Shown here: positions 8,291-17,658 of the stretch, one piece after another | Layout of the letters: each line of letters opens with the position of its first letter | Numbering within the stretch: position 1 is the first letter of the stretch | Assembly (NCBI RefSeq): GCF_000718135.1 | Contig: NZ_JOEM01000008.1 | Coordinates: 361,488-425,487, forward strand | DNA length: 64,000 nucleotides | Origin: Streptomyces cyaneofuscatus | GTDB taxonomy: Bacteria > Actinomycetota > Actinomycetes > Streptomycetales > Streptomycetaceae | Direction of reading: 5' to 3' | The notes under the pieces: generated by a model | The model's database searches: none | Seen by the model: the letters and a program-made list of their open reading frames with translations, nothing else | What the model was told of the DNA's origin: nothing | Translations under genes and position numbers: made by a program

Positions 8291-11200
8291 ATGAGACGCA
8301 CCTCCCGCCGGCTGTCCGGCCGACGTCCGCTCGCGGCGGCCGTGGCGGCAGCCGGACTGCTGGGACTCCTCACCGCCGCACCACCCCCGAACCCCGCTCC
8401 GGCCACCGCACCCGTCGCCGCTACGGCCGCCGCCGAGACCACGGCGACCGTCTTCTACTCCACGAAGACCCGGAACTGGTCGGCGTACCACCTGCATTAC
8501 GCCCCCGACGGCGGCTCCTGGACCACCGTGCCCGGCACCCGTATGGCCTCCGCCTGCACCGACTGGGTCAAGCTGACCGTTCCGCTGGGCGGTGCGAGCG
8601 GGCTGAAGGCCACCTTCACCAACGGCTCGGGCACCTGGGACAACAACGCGGGCAAGAACTACGACCTGGGCACCGGGAACATCACCGTCAAGGACGGGGT
8701 CGTGGCGCACAGCGACCCGTGTGCGGGTTCGGACCCGGAGGAGCCTGATCCCGGCGGGCCGAACACCGCGTCCGTCTACTACGCGACGTCCACCGTCGGC
8801 TGGTCCACCGTCAATCTGCACTACCGCCCGCACGGCGGAGCCTGGACGGCGCTTCCGGGTGTCGGCATGGAGGCCGCCTGCACCGGCTGGGTGCGGCGGA
8901 CCGTGGACCTGGGCAGCGCCACCGGCCTCCAGGCCACGTTCAACAACGGCAACGGGGTCTGGGACAACAACAACGGCAGCGACTACACCCTCCCGGCCGG
9001 GCTCACCACCGTGAAGGACCGCAAGGTGACCGCCACGGCGAAGGACCCCTGCGCCACCGAGGAGCCGGACACCGAGGCGCCCTCCGTGCCCACCGCGGTG
9101 AAGGCCGCGGCCGACGGGGTGTCCGTCCTGGTGAGCTGGGAACCCTCCATCGATGACCGGGGCGTGACGAAGTATCAGGTCACGCGGACGGGCGGCACGA
9201 AGGGCACCTTCGTCACCGATGTCGGCTCCACCGTCTTCGCCGACACCGGACTTGAGGCGAAAACCGCCTACCGCTACACCGTGCGGGCCGTCGACGCCGC
9301 CGGGAACGTGTCGGCCGCGTCCGCGGCGGCCACCGCCACCACCGGCGAGAAGCCCACCGCTCCGGCGACGGGCACGCCGCTGGGCACCGATCCCCGCAAG
9401 GACCCGATCTACTTCGTGCTGACCGCCCGCTTCAACGACGGCGACCCCACGAACAACCGGGGCGGCAGCCAGCACGAGAAGTCCGGCAACGCGGCCAACA
9501 ACGACCCCATGTTCCGGGGGGACTTCAAGGGGCTGGTGCAGAAGCTCGACTACATCAAGGGGCTCGGCTTCTCCGCGATCTGGGTCACCCCGGTCGTCCT
9601 CAATCGCTCGGACTACGACTACCACGGCTACCACGGTTACGACTTCTACAAGGTCGACCCACGCCTGGAGTCCGCCGGCGCCTCGTACCAGGACCTCATC
9701 AACGCCGCCCACGCCAAGGGCATGAAGATCTACCAGGACGTCATCCACAACCACTCCTCGCGCTGGGGCGCCAAGGGCCTGTTCACGCCGAAGGCGTTCG
9801 GGGTGCGCGACAGCCAGTGGAGCTGGTACTACGACGAGAGGAACGACGGCTTCACCTACGACGGGCTCACCGTCGAGCCCAAGTCCGGGAAGTCGTACTA
9901 CAACGGCGACCTGTGGTCCACGGCCGAGCCCACCGGCAACACCTGCGTGGGCTGGGGCACGCCCACCGGGCACACCTCACCGGAGGGCTATCGGATCTAC
10001 AACTGCCAGTGGCCGAGCCCCACTTCGGGCATGTTCCCCAAGGCGCTCTACCACAACTGCTGGATCGGCAACTGGGAGGGCGAGGACTCCCGCTCCTGCT
10101 GGCTCCACGACGACCTCGCCGACTTCAACACCGAGAACGCCCAGGTGCAGAACTACCTGATCGGCGCGTACAACAAGTACATCGACATGGGCGTCGACGG
10201 CTTCCGGCTCGACACGGCGGTGCACATCCCCCGCACCACCTGGAACCGCCGCTTCCTGCCCGCGATCCAGGAACGGGTCACGCAGAAGTTCGGTGCCGAG
10301 GCGGCCAAGAACTTCTTCGTCTTCGGCGAGGTCGCCGCCTTCGTCAACGACAAGTGGAACCGCGGTTCGGTCAACCACTCCGCGCAGTTCTTCACCTGGA
10401 AGGAGCGCAAGGAGTACAGCGCGGACGACGAGAAGGCCGCCCTGGAGATGTACGACTACGAGCAGCAGCAGGGCACAGGGTCCCAGCCTGTCTCCGACAA
10501 CGCGTTCCTCAAGGGCAACGCCTACCACGCACCGGACCGCAGCCGGTTCTCCGGGATGAACGTCATCGACATGCGGATGCACATGAACTTCGGTGACGCG
10601 GACAACGCCTTCCACAACGGCAAGGACTCCGACGACAGTTACCACGACGCCACCTACAACGTGGTCTACGTCGACAGCCACGACTACGGGCCCAACAAGA
10701 GCAGCGAGCGGTACACGGGCGGAACGGACGCGTGGGCGGAGAACATGTCGCTGATGTGGACGTTCCGAGGCATTCCGACGCTCTACTACGGCTCCGAGAT
10801 CGAGTTCCAGAAGGGGAAGCAGATCGACTGCGGGCCCCGCTGCCCGCTGGCGTCGACCGGGCGGGCCTACTTCGGGGACCATCTGGCCGGCGAGGTGACG
10901 GCGTCGGACTTCGGGAAGGTCTCCTCGGCCACCGGCAAGGTCGCCGACACCCTGGCCGCGCCCCTGGCCCGGCACCTCCAGCGGCTCAACGAGATCCGGC
11001 GGGCGGTCCCCTCCCTCCAGATGGGCCAGTACTCCACGGAGGGCATCAGCGGCTCCATGGCGTACAAGCGGCGCTACACCGACGCGGCGAGCGGCACCGA
11101 CAGCTTCGCCCTGGTGACGGTCTCCGGGAGTGCCACGTACACCGGCATCCCGAACGGCACCTACAAGGACGCCGTGACCGGTGACACCAAGGTGGTGAGC

Positions 11201-11320
11201 GGGGGCATGCTCGCGGTCCCGGCGCCCGGGAAGGGGAACCTGCGCGTGTACGTCCTGGACCTCGGCGGGAAGAACGCCGCGCCGGGGAAGATCGGCGCGG
11301 CGGGCCCGTACCTGAAGTAG
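8291..11320 (+). CDS. Secreted multidomain alpha-amylase (GH13) with two starch-binding domains and FN3
   Basis: Extracellular starch-degrading enzyme, 1009 residues. A Sec signal peptide (MRRTSRRLSG with a hydrophobic core, Ala-rich cleavage region) covers about residues 1-45. Two similar CBM25-like starch-binding modules follow (about 48-145 and 158-252, each beginning with VFYST or VYYAT and containing NNG/WDNN). A fibronectin type III domain spans about 262-350 and a GH13 barrel lies from about 370 on. Catalytic residues are visible: the nucleophile Asp in GVDGFRLDTAVH (near 641), acid/base Glu in FVFGEVAAF (near 680) and the third Asp in VDSHDYG (near 798). ATG at 8291 follows GGAG. The duplicated CBMs suggest binding to granular starch. 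The stop is six bases from the converging GTPase stop. Confidence 0.93.
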   Translation: MRRTSRRLSGRRPLAAAVAAAGLLGLLTAAPPPNPAPATAPVAATAAAETTATVFYSTKTRNWSAYHLHYAPDGGSWTTVPGTRMASACTDWVKLTVPLGGASGLKATFTNGSGTWDNNAGKNYDLGTGNITVKDGVVAHSDPCAGSDPEEPDPGGPNTASVYYATSTVGWSTVNLHYRPHGGAWTALPGVGMEAACTGWVRRTVDLGSATGLQATFNNGNGVWDNNNGSDYTLPAGLTTVKDRKVTATAKDPCATEEPDTEAPSVPTAVKAAADGVSVLVSWEPSIDDRGVTKYQVTRTGGTKGTFVTDVGSTVFADTGLEAKTAYRYTVRAVDAAGNVSAASAAATATTGEKPTAPATGTPLGTDPRKDPIYFVLTARFNDGDPTNNRGGSQHEKSGNAANNDPMFRGDFKGLVQKLDYIKGLGFSAIWVTPVVLNRSDYDYHGYHGYDFYKVDPRLESAGASYQDLINAAHAKGMKIYQDVIHNHSSRWGAKGLFTPKAFGVRDSQWSWYYDERNDGFTYDGLTVEPKSGKSYYNGDLWSTAEPTGNTCVGWGTPTGHTSPEGYRIYNCQWPSPTSGMFPKALYHNCWIGNWEGEDSRSCWLHDDLADFNTENAQVQNYLIGAYNKYIDMGVDGFRLDTAVHIPRTTWNRRFLPAIQERVTQKFGAEAAKNFFVFGEVAAFVNDKWNRGSVNHSAQFFTWKERKEYSADDEKAALEMYDYEQQQGTGSQPVSDNAFLKGNAYHAPDRSRFSGMNVIDMRMHMNFGDADNAFHNGKDSDDSYHDATYNVVYVDSHDYGPNKSSERYTGGTDAWAENMSLMWTFRGIPTLYYGSEIEFQKGKQIDCGPRCPLASTGRAYFGDHLAGEVTASDFGKVSSATGKVADTLAAPLARHLQRLNEIRRAVPSLQMGQYSTEGISGSMAYKRRYTDAASGTDSFALVTVSGSATYTGIPNGTYKDAVTGDTKVVSGGMLAVPAPGKGNLRVYVLDLGGKNAAPGKIGAAGPYLK

Positions 11321-11325
11321 CGGCC

Positions 11326-13329
11326 TCAACCGGCGACCCGCCGCACCGTGCGCAGCAGGTACTCCTTGCGGTGCAGCGGGTCGTGGTCGGTGCGCGGCCG
11401 GTCCGGGACCGGGCCGGTCACCGGGCGGTGGCCGTCGAAAGCCGATTCCAGCATCCCCTCGCCCCGGGTCAACCCCGGGAGCAGCTGCTGGAGTTCGTGG
11501 ACCCGGGCCGCCGGGAGCTCGCCCTCCAGGGTGCAGAGCGCCCCGCGCATCCCGGGCGGCCCGGGGACGGCTCGCAGCCGGGCGAGGACCGGGACCAGAG
11601 CGCCGAAGGTGTCGGTGGGCAGCTCCAGGCGGAAGCGGTGCATGGGCTCGTACACCTGGGTTCCGGCCCGGCGCAGCGCGTCCATCAGGACGAGGGGTGT
11701 CAGGTTACGGAAATCGCCCGCCGTGCTGGACATGCTTTTGTCGAAGGTGCCGTGGGAATGGCTCTGCCGGGGCCAGTAGCCGGAATGCGTCTGGGTGACG
11801 ACACAATCGGTCACCTGCCAGCCGTGGATTCCCTGGGTCAGCGTGGAATGCACGGTGTCCTCCACCGCCCGCATCAAGGAATAGGGCATGGAGCCGAGTT
11901 CCACCTCGCGGCGGAATTCCACCCCGCTGCCGTACGGGGCCGGATCGACGCGCAGGCCGACGGTGGCGAGGAAGGGGTTGGGATCGGTGTCGATGATCTC
12001 GACGGCCGCCCCCGTACCGGCCGGCCGTTCCAGGCAGATCGTCGTGGTCGCGCGGAAGGTGACGTCGACCCCGAACTCGTCGGCCAGGGTCGCCTGGATG
12101 ACCTCCTTCTGCACCTCCCCGTAGAGCGAGAGGGACACCTCCTGACGGAGGTCGTCGCGGCGGACGGCGATCAGCGGGTCCTGTTCGGCGAGGCGGCCGA
12201 GGGCGACGTGCAGGGCGCCCCGGTCTTCCGGCCGCACGGGGACGACGACCGTCTCCAGGGTCGGCGGAGCGAAGTGGCGGCGCCCGGCCTCCGCCCGGGC
12301 CTCCCCCACGCTGTCGCCGATGCGGATGCCGGCCAGCCCCTTCAGCCTGCCGATCCGGCCGGCGCCGACAGCGGGGACCGGCACTTCGCCGCCGTCCTCG
12401 AAGACGGTGACCGCCGAGACCTTGTCCTCTCCCTCCCGGCCGTCCGGGCTGCGGAAACGCAGCACCTCGCGGGCGTGCACGGTCCCTTCGACCATGCGGA
12501 CGTACGCGGTCCGCTCGCCGTTCGCGGTCCGGTCGACCTTGAACACCGTGCCCCGGGCCGGCGCCTCCGCGTCCCCCGTGGCGGCGGGCAGCAGGCCGGT
12601 GATGCCGTCGGCCAGGGCGTCGATGCCCGAGCCGGTGGCGGCGGAGCCGAAGAAAACCGGGTGGACGCGGCACCGGGCGGTCTGCTCGGCGAGAACTTCC
12701 AGGAGCCGGGCGTGGGTGAGGGCCGCCGGGTCGTCGACGTACGCGGTCAGCAGTTCGTCGTCGTGGCGGGTGAGCAGGTCGGTGAGCGCGCCGGTGAAGC
12801 CGGGGTCGGACCCGGTGAACGGCGTGGTGGAAGCGGACCGGGTGCCGAGGTGCCGGGTCGAGCCCATGGCCACGATGTCCGGGGAGAGCCGTTCGGTGAT
12901 GCTCGTCAACAGCGAGCCGTACCGTGCGCCCGGCCGGTCGGTCTTGTTGACGAACAGCAGGGTCGGGATGCGCAGCCGTCTCAGGGTCCGCAGCAGGACC
13001 CGGGTCTGCGCCTGGACGCCCTCCACCGCGGAGACAACGAGGACGGCCCCGTCGAGGACGCCGAGGACCCGCTCCACCTCGGCGATGAAGTCCGGGTGGC
13101 CGGGGGTGTCGATCAGGTTGACCGTGGTGGCGCCGAGGGTGAAGGAGACGACGGCCGACTTGATGGTGATGCCGCGTCGGCGCTCCAGGGCAAGGGAGTC
13201 GGTCTGTGTGCTGCCGTCGTCGACACTGCCGATGGTGTCGATGACGCCGGCGGTGTGGAGGAGCCGCTCGGTCAGGCTTGTCTTACCGGCGTCGACATGC
13301 GCCAGAATTCCCAGGTTCAACGTACGCAA
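11326..13329 (-). CDS. Ribosomal-protection GTPase, OtrA/Tet(M) family
   Basis: EF-G-like translational GTPase, 667 residues, of the class that dislodges tetracyclines from the ribosome. The G1 motif AHVDAGKTS is at 10-18, then the switch region LERRRGITI, G3 DTPGH and G4 NKTD. The domain-IV region carries STAGDFRNLTPLVL, the counterpart of the conserved loop in Tet proteins. Length equals OtrA (about 660). The start must be TTG at 13329: an in-frame TGA lies three codons upstream, and AAGGA precedes the TTG by 11 bases. A 36-codon ORF in another frame overlaps the start, suggesting regulation by translation. A paralogue with a different ribosome-rescue role is possible. No antibiotic cluster is seen nearby. 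Confidence 0.88.
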   Translation of the reverse strand: MRTLNLGILAHVDAGKTSLTERLLHTAGVIDTIGSVDDGSTQTDSLALERRRGITIKSAVVSFTLGATTVNLIDTPGHPDFIAEVERVLGVLDGAVLVVSAVEGVQAQTRVLLRTLRRLRIPTLLFVNKTDRPGARYGSLLTSITERLSPDIVAMGSTRHLGTRSASTTPFTGSDPGFTGALTDLLTRHDDELLTAYVDDPAALTHARLLEVLAEQTARCRVHPVFFGSAATGSGIDALADGITGLLPAATGDAEAPARGTVFKVDRTANGERTAYVRMVEGTVHAREVLRFRSPDGREGEDKVSAVTVFEDGGEVPVPAVGAGRIGRLKGLAGIRIGDSVGEARAEAGRRHFAPPTLETVVVPVRPEDRGALHVALGRLAEQDPLIAVRRDDLRQEVSLSLYGEVQKEVIQATLADEFGVDVTFRATTTICLERPAGTGAAVEIIDTDPNPFLATVGLRVDPAPYGSGVEFRREVELGSMPYSLMRAVEDTVHSTLTQGIHGWQVTDCVVTQTHSGYWPRQSHSHGTFDKSMSSTAGDFRNLTPLVLMDALRRAGTQVYEPMHRFRLELPTDTFGALVPVLARLRAVPGPPGMRGALCTLEGELPAARVHELQQLLPGLTRGEGMLESAFDGHRPVTGPVPDRPRTDHDPLHRKEYLLRTVRRVAG

Positions 13330-13393
13330 GAAGCTTCATGTCCTTGAGAGAAAGGTCAGTTTCTGTCGGGAGGAACACGAAAGCTCGGCGCAT
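13283..13393 (-). CDS. Upstream leader ORF overlapping the ribosomal-protection gene
   Basis: A 36-codon frame starts at ATG 13393, preceded by AGGAG with a 12-base spacing, and ends at TAA 13283-13285, about 45 bases inside the GTPase gene in a different frame. The peptide begins MRRAFVFLPTETD and shows no known domain. A ribosome reading it would pass over the weak TTG start of the GTPase. Leader peptides upstream of tet(M)-type genes are known to sense stalled ribosomes, so this is a candidate attenuator. Expression is unproven. Confidence 0.5.
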   Translation of the reverse strand: MRRAFVFLPTETDLSLKDMKLLAYVEPGNSGACRRR

Positions 13394-13438
13394 GGTCAGA
13401 AAACTCCTGGGTCGTCCTGGTGGCTTGCGGGGAGTAGA

Positions 13439-14533
13439 TCAGGGGGCGGTGGAAGGCCGCAACCGATTTTCTTGAGCGCTCAGGTGCGGGAAGCGCCATT
13501 CGGTACGGCTGCGCAGGGTTTCGCCGGGGCGCAGCACGGTGCTGGGGTGGGCGGGGCGGTTGGGTGAGTCGGGGAGGTGCTGGGTCTCCAGACAGAGCGA
13601 TCCGTGCCGTTCGTGGCGGCGGCCGGTGCCGTCGGTGAAGGCGCCGTCGAGCTGGTTGGCGGTGTAGACCTGGACCCCCGGTTCGGTGGTCCACAGCTCC
13701 AGGGTGCGCCGGTCGCCGGGGGCGCTGAGGCGGGCGGCGCGGCGGAGGGTTCCGGGGGCCGCATCGCTGAGCACCCAGCAGTGGTCGAAGCCGCCGGCCA
13801 GGGCGAGTTGGGGGTGGGTGCGGGAGAGGGCGCTCCGGATCGGCTGCGGGGTGGTGAGGTCGAACGGAGTGCCGGCCACCGGGGCCGGAGGGCCTTCCGG
13901 GATGGAGGTGGCGTCGACGGGGAGGTAGTGGTCGGCGTCGACCTGGAGGGTGTGGCCGAGGATGTCGTCGGCGCCGAGGTTGAGGTAGGCGTGGTTGGTG
14001 AGGTTGACGACGGTGGGCCGGTCGGTGACGGCCGTGTACTCCAGGGCGAGCGTGCCGGTGGTGTCCAGGGTGTAGGTGGCGGTGATGTCGAGCGCTCCGG
14101 GGAAGCCCATGTCGCCGTCGGGGCTGTGCAGGGTGAGCCGGAGGACCGCCTCGGTGTCGGTACGGTCCGCCGCCGCCTCCCAGACCCGGGTGTGGAAGCC
14201 GTCCGGGCCGCCGTGCAGGGCGTGGCCCCGGTCGTTGGCGGGGATGTGGTGCGTGGTGCCGTCGAGGGTGAAGCGGCCGTGGGCGATGCGGTTGGCGTAC
14301 CGGCCGACGATGGCCCCGAAGTAGGGGTTCTTGTCGGTGTAGTCGTCGAGGGCGGGCAGCGAGCGGACGACGGGGCCCGGGGTGCCGGCGGTGTCCGGCA
14401 CGGTGAGGCTGTGCAGGACACCGCCGTAGGTGAGGATCTCGGCCCGTACCCCGGTGCCCGATTCGAGGGTCCAGAGGTCGGTCTCGCCCTGCCCGGGGGC
14501 GTGGCCGAACGGTTTGCGGTGCACGGTGGGCAT
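13439..14533 (-). CDS. galM: Aldose 1-epimerase (galactose mutarotase)
   Basis: Cytoplasmic mutarotase of 364 residues that interconverts anomers of free sugars such as galactose or arabinose. Family features are the substrate histidine in NDRGHALHGG, the catalytic histidine in LTNHAYLNL and the catalytic glutamate in CLETQHLPDSPN. It is the last gene of the transporter-regulator operon, 30 bases after the LacI gene, so it probably processes the sugar that the upstream ABC system imports. The furanose-type importer makes anomer or ring-form equilibration a sensible role, which is inference. Confidence 0.92.
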   Translation of the reverse strand: MPTVHRKPFGHAPGQGETDLWTLESGTGVRAEILTYGGVLHSLTVPDTAGTPGPVVRSLPALDDYTDKNPYFGAIVGRYANRIAHGRFTLDGTTHHIPANDRGHALHGGPDGFHTRVWEAAADRTDTEAVLRLTLHSPDGDMGFPGALDITATYTLDTTGTLALEYTAVTDRPTVVNLTNHAYLNLGADDILGHTLQVDADHYLPVDATSIPEGPPAPVAGTPFDLTTPQPIRSALSRTHPQLALAGGFDHCWVLSDAAPGTLRRAARLSAPGDRRTLELWTTEPGVQVYTANQLDGAFTDGTGRRHERHGSLCLETQHLPDSPNRPAHPSTVLRPGETLRSRTEWRFPHLSAQENRLRPSTAP

Positions 14534-14563
14534 GAGGAGTTCCTTGGGGGGTGCGGGCGACGG

Positions 14564-15583
14564 CTAGCGGGACGGGCGGGGCGTGGTGGATTCGCGGACG
14601 ACGAGGCGGTAGCCGGGGCGGGGCCGCCGGGGTTCGGCGAGCGGGGTTCCGGCGAGGCGTTCGACGAGGCTGTCGACGGCGAGCCGGGCGATGGCCGCCT
14701 TGTCGGGCGCGATGGTGGTGAGGGTGGTGGTCCCGTACCGGCTCTCCTCGATGTCGTCGAAGCCGACGACGGCGATGTCGCCCGGGATGGTGAGGCCGCG
14801 CTCGGTGATGGTGCGCATGGCGCCGATGGCGATCATGTCGTTGTACGCGAAGACGGCGTCGGGTTGCTCGCCGCGGTCGAGGAGCGAGGCCATGGCGGCG
14901 GCGCCGTCCTCCCTCCCGTAGCCGTCGGTGACGACGACGAGGGACTCGTCGGGGGTCATGCCGGAGGCGGCCAGCTCCTCGCGCCAGCCGCGCAGCCGCA
15001 GGTGGGCGGGCTGGCGTTCCTGGCCGGTACGGGAGCCGAGGAAGGCGATCCGGCGGTGGCCGAGGGCGATGAGGTGGGCGACGGCCTCGCGGGCGGCGGC
15101 CACGTTGTCGATGGCGATGTGGTCGTACGGGGCCTCGTACTCCCGCTCTCCCAGCAGCACCAGCGGTGCTGTCTCCGTACGGGCCATCAGGTCCTCGGTC
15201 TCCAGGTGGATGGGGCTGAGGATGAGCCCGTCGATGACATGGGACCGGAACCCCTGGCTGACCAGCAGCTCCTTCTCGCGCAGGCCCCCGGTGTGGTCGA
15301 CCAGCACCGTGTAGTCGTGCCGGGCGGCGGCATCGACGACCTCACCGGCGAGCTCCGCGAAGTACGGGTTGCCGAACTCGGGGACGGCCAGCGCGATGAT
15401 GCCGGTGCGGCCCTTACGCAGATGGCGGGCGGTGAGGTTCGGCCGGTAGCCGAGCTCGTCGATGGCCTGCTGGACCTTGGCGCGCATCTTGGGGGTGACG
15501 TGCTGGTAGTTGTTCACCACGTTCGACACGGTCTTGATGGACACGCCCGCCCGTTGAGCTACGTCCTTGAGGCTGACGCCCAC
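14564..15583 (-). CDS. LacI-family transcriptional regulator
   Basis: Sugar-responsive repressor, 339 residues. The N-terminal HTH (SLKDVAQRAGVSIKTVSNVV) and hinge (NLTARHLRKGRTGIIAL) are followed by a periplasmic-binding-protein-like effector domain with the pattern AVVGFDDIEESRYG near the end. It sits between the permease genes and galM in a single-strand run, so it most likely controls this island. Candidate operators centred on AACGTT or AACGAT lie upstream of the binding-protein gene, the GH127 gene and the PA14-GH2 gene. The effector is likely a pentose or furanose sugar. Confidence 0.93.
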   Translation of the reverse strand: MGVSLKDVAQRAGVSIKTVSNVVNNYQHVTPKMRAKVQQAIDELGYRPNLTARHLRKGRTGIIALAVPEFGNPYFAELAGEVVDAAARHDYTVLVDHTGGLREKELLVSQGFRSHVIDGLILSPIHLETEDLMARTETAPLVLLGEREYEAPYDHIAIDNVAAAREAVAHLIALGHRRIAFLGSRTGQERQPAHLRLRGWREELAASGMTPDESLVVVTDGYGREDGAAAMASLLDRGEQPDAVFAYNDMIAIGAMRTITERGLTIPGDIAVVGFDDIEESRYGTTTLTTIAPDKAAIARLAVDSLVERLAGTPLAEPRRPRPGYRLVVRESTTPRPSR

Positions 15584-15640
15584 GGCACTCCTTGTACTCG
15601 GTTCGACTCGTCCCTGCCCATCCTGTCCGGTCCGTCCGGT

Positions 15641-16687
15641 TCAGGTGGTTCTCCGGCTGCGCGCGAGGTAACGCTGCGCCACCACGACAACGATAAGGAA
15701 GCCGCCGCTGACCACCGACTGGTACGAGGAGTTGAGCGAGCCGATCTGGTTGATGAGGTTCTGGATCACGGCGAGCAGCAGGACGCCCCAGAGCGTGCCG
15801 CTGATCGATCCGGCGCCGCCGATGAGGAGCGTGCCGCCGATGACGACGGCGGAGATCGCGTCCAGCTCCATGCCGACGCCGACGATGGTGACGCCGGAGG
15901 AGAGGCGGGCGGCGTTCAGCGCCCCCGCGAGTCCGGCGAGCAGCCCGCTGAGCGTGTAGACGAGGATCTTCGTACGGGCGACGGGGAGGCCCATCAGGGT
16001 GGCCGCGTCGCTGCTGCCGCCGACGGCGAACAGGGTCTGCCCGAACGAGGTCCGCTGGAGCAGCAGTCCGCCGGCCCCGAAGAGGACGAGGGCGATGAGG
16101 ATCGGGTAGCCGAAGCCCCAGACGCTGCCCTGGCCGAGTTCGGCGAAGGCGGAGTCCTTGGGGACGAGGTAGGTGGTGGCGCCCTCGTCGGTGAAGGCGA
16201 GCAGGATGCCGCGCGCCGCGAGGAGTGAGGCGAGCGTGACGATGAAGGGCGCCATGTTCGCGCGGGCGATGAGTAGGCCGTTGACCAGCCCGATCACACC
16301 GCAGACCACGAGCGGGACGAGCAGGGCGGCGAGGAATCCCCATTGCGAGGCCCAGGCCGCCAGGACTCCCCCGAGGGCGAAGACGGAGCCCACGGAGAGG
16401 TCGATGCCGCCGGTGATGATGACCAGGGTCATGCCGAGGGCGACGATCGCGAGGAAGGAGGCCTGGACGGTGACGCCCCGGGCATTGTCGAGGCTGGCGA
16501 AGGTCGGGTAGACGAACGAGGCGATGAGGATCACGGTCAGCAGGACCGCGAGGACGCCCTGGCGCTGGACGAGTTCGCCGATCCGGGAGCCGGTGGAGCG
16601 CTCGGGCCGGGGTTCGGTGCGCGAGGGGGCGTTCTTGAGCGGCGCCGGCGCCTGGGGGGCCGGGGCGGCGGAGGTGGTGTTCTTCAT
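15641..16687 (-). CDS. Sugar ABC transporter permease, YjfF-like
   Basis: Second permease of a ribose/galactofuranose-class importer (BPD_transp_2 family), 348 residues. A Pro/Ala-rich cytoplasmic tail precedes eight to ten membrane segments. The family motif GMTLVIITGGIDLSVGSVFAL is followed by the coupling segment FGQTLFAVGGSSDAATLMG. The ATG overlaps the stop of the other permease by four bases (ATGA). Two distinct permeases are characteristic of the E. coli YtfT/YjfF arrangement, whereas ribose and xylose systems use a homodimer. Confidence 0.92.
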   Translation of the reverse strand: MKNTTSAAPAPQAPAPLKNAPSRTEPRPERSTGSRIGELVQRQGVLAVLLTVILIASFVYPTFASLDNARGVTVQASFLAIVALGMTLVIITGGIDLSVGSVFALGGVLAAWASQWGFLAALLVPLVVCGVIGLVNGLLIARANMAPFIVTLASLLAARGILLAFTDEGATTYLVPKDSAFAELGQGSVWGFGYPILIALVLFGAGGLLLQRTSFGQTLFAVGGSSDAATLMGLPVARTKILVYTLSGLLAGLAGALNAARLSSGVTIVGVGMELDAISAVVIGGTLLIGGAGSISGTLWGVLLLAVIQNLINQIGSLNSSYQSVVSGGFLIVVVVAQRYLARSRRTT

Positions 16688-17658
16688 CGGGACCGACGCT
16701 CCCGGGCGACGTAGACGGCGGCGATGATGATGGCCGCCTGGGCGATCTGTGCGGTGGAGTCGGGCAGGTCGTGCTTGACGAGGGTGGCGCGCAGCAGCTG
16801 CATCAGCAGGGCGCCGGCGACGGTGCCGAGGACCCGGATGGAGCCGCCGTTGAGCGGGGTGCCGCCGACGACGACGGCCGTGATGGCGGAGAGCTCCATG
16901 AGGGTGCCGAGCGAGGACGGGTCGCTGGCGGTGAGCCGGGCGGTGGCGAGGATCCCGGCGAGCGCGGCCATCGTGCCGCAGAGGATGTAGACGCCGATCA
17001 GGACGCGCTTGACGGGCAGTCCGGACAGGGCGGCGGCCGGCCGGTTGCCGCCGATGGCGACGATCTGGCGGCCGAAGGTGGTGCGCTGCACGAGGAAGGC
17101 GACGGCCAGGGCGAGCACGCCCGCGATGAGGACGACGAGCGGAATGCCGAGGAAGGAGCCGGTGCCGAGCGCGAGGATGTCCGGGTTGACGATCTGTTTG
17201 AGCTGGCCGTCCGCCATCACCAGGGCCAGGCCCCGGCCGCCGACGAACAGGGCGAGGGTCGCCACGATGGGTTGCAGCCCGACGAGCGAGACGAGTGTCC
17301 CGTTGATCGCGCCGACGACCGCTCCGGCCAGCAGCGCGATCAGGAGCGCGGGCACCAGTCCGTAACCGAGGTAGAGCGGCAGCAGGGCGGCGGCGAGCGC
17401 CATGGTGGAGCCGACGGAGAGGTCGATGCCCTCGGTGCCGATGACCAGGGCCATGCCGAGCGCGACGATCACGATGGGGGCAACCTGCACGAGCTGGGTG
17501 CGCAGGTTGTCGGCCGTCAGGAAGTGATCGGTGAACAGGGCGTTGAAGAGCAGGACGACGGCGACGGCCGCGTACACGCCGTACTCCTGGTACCAGGCGG
17601 GGTCGCGCAGCCGGGCCAGCGGCTTCGCGGGGCGTGGCAGGGTGGCCTGGGTGGTCAT
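16684..17658 (-). CDS. Sugar ABC transporter permease, YtfT-like
   Basis: First permease of the furanose-type importer, 324 residues with about nine hydrophobic segments. GMALVIGTEGIDLSVGSTMAL and FGRQIVAIGGNRPAAALSG are the signature regions of the RbsC/YtfT family. Its ATG overlaps the ATPase stop (ATGA) and its stop overlaps the next permease start, so the three genes are translationally coupled. It should form a heterodimer with the downstream permease. Confidence 0.92.
   Translation of the reverse strand: MTTQATLPRPAKPLARLRDPAWYQEYGVYAAVAVVLLFNALFTDHFLTADNLRTQLVQVAPIVIVALGMALVIGTEGIDLSVGSTMALAAALLPLYLGYGLVPALLIALLAGAVVGAINGTLVSLVGLQPIVATLALFVGGRGLALVMADGQLKQIVNPDILALGTGSFLGIPLVVLIAGVLALAVAFLVQRTTFGRQIVAIGGNRPAAALSGLPVKRVLIGVYILCGTMAALAGILATARLTASDPSSLGTLMELSAITAVVVGGTPLNGGSIRVLGTVAGALLMQLLRATLVKHDLPDSTAQIAQAAIIIAAVYVARERRSR

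Noticed and set aside
11326..13329. Housekeeping elongation factor G
   Set aside because: The sequence has the Tet(M)/OtrA-type switch and domain-IV loop motifs, is only 667 residues and stands alone without ribosomal protein or tuf genes.
13577..16228. Long plus-strand open frame across galM, lacI and a permease
   Set aside because: It crosses three well-supported minus-strand genes and has shadow-type composition.
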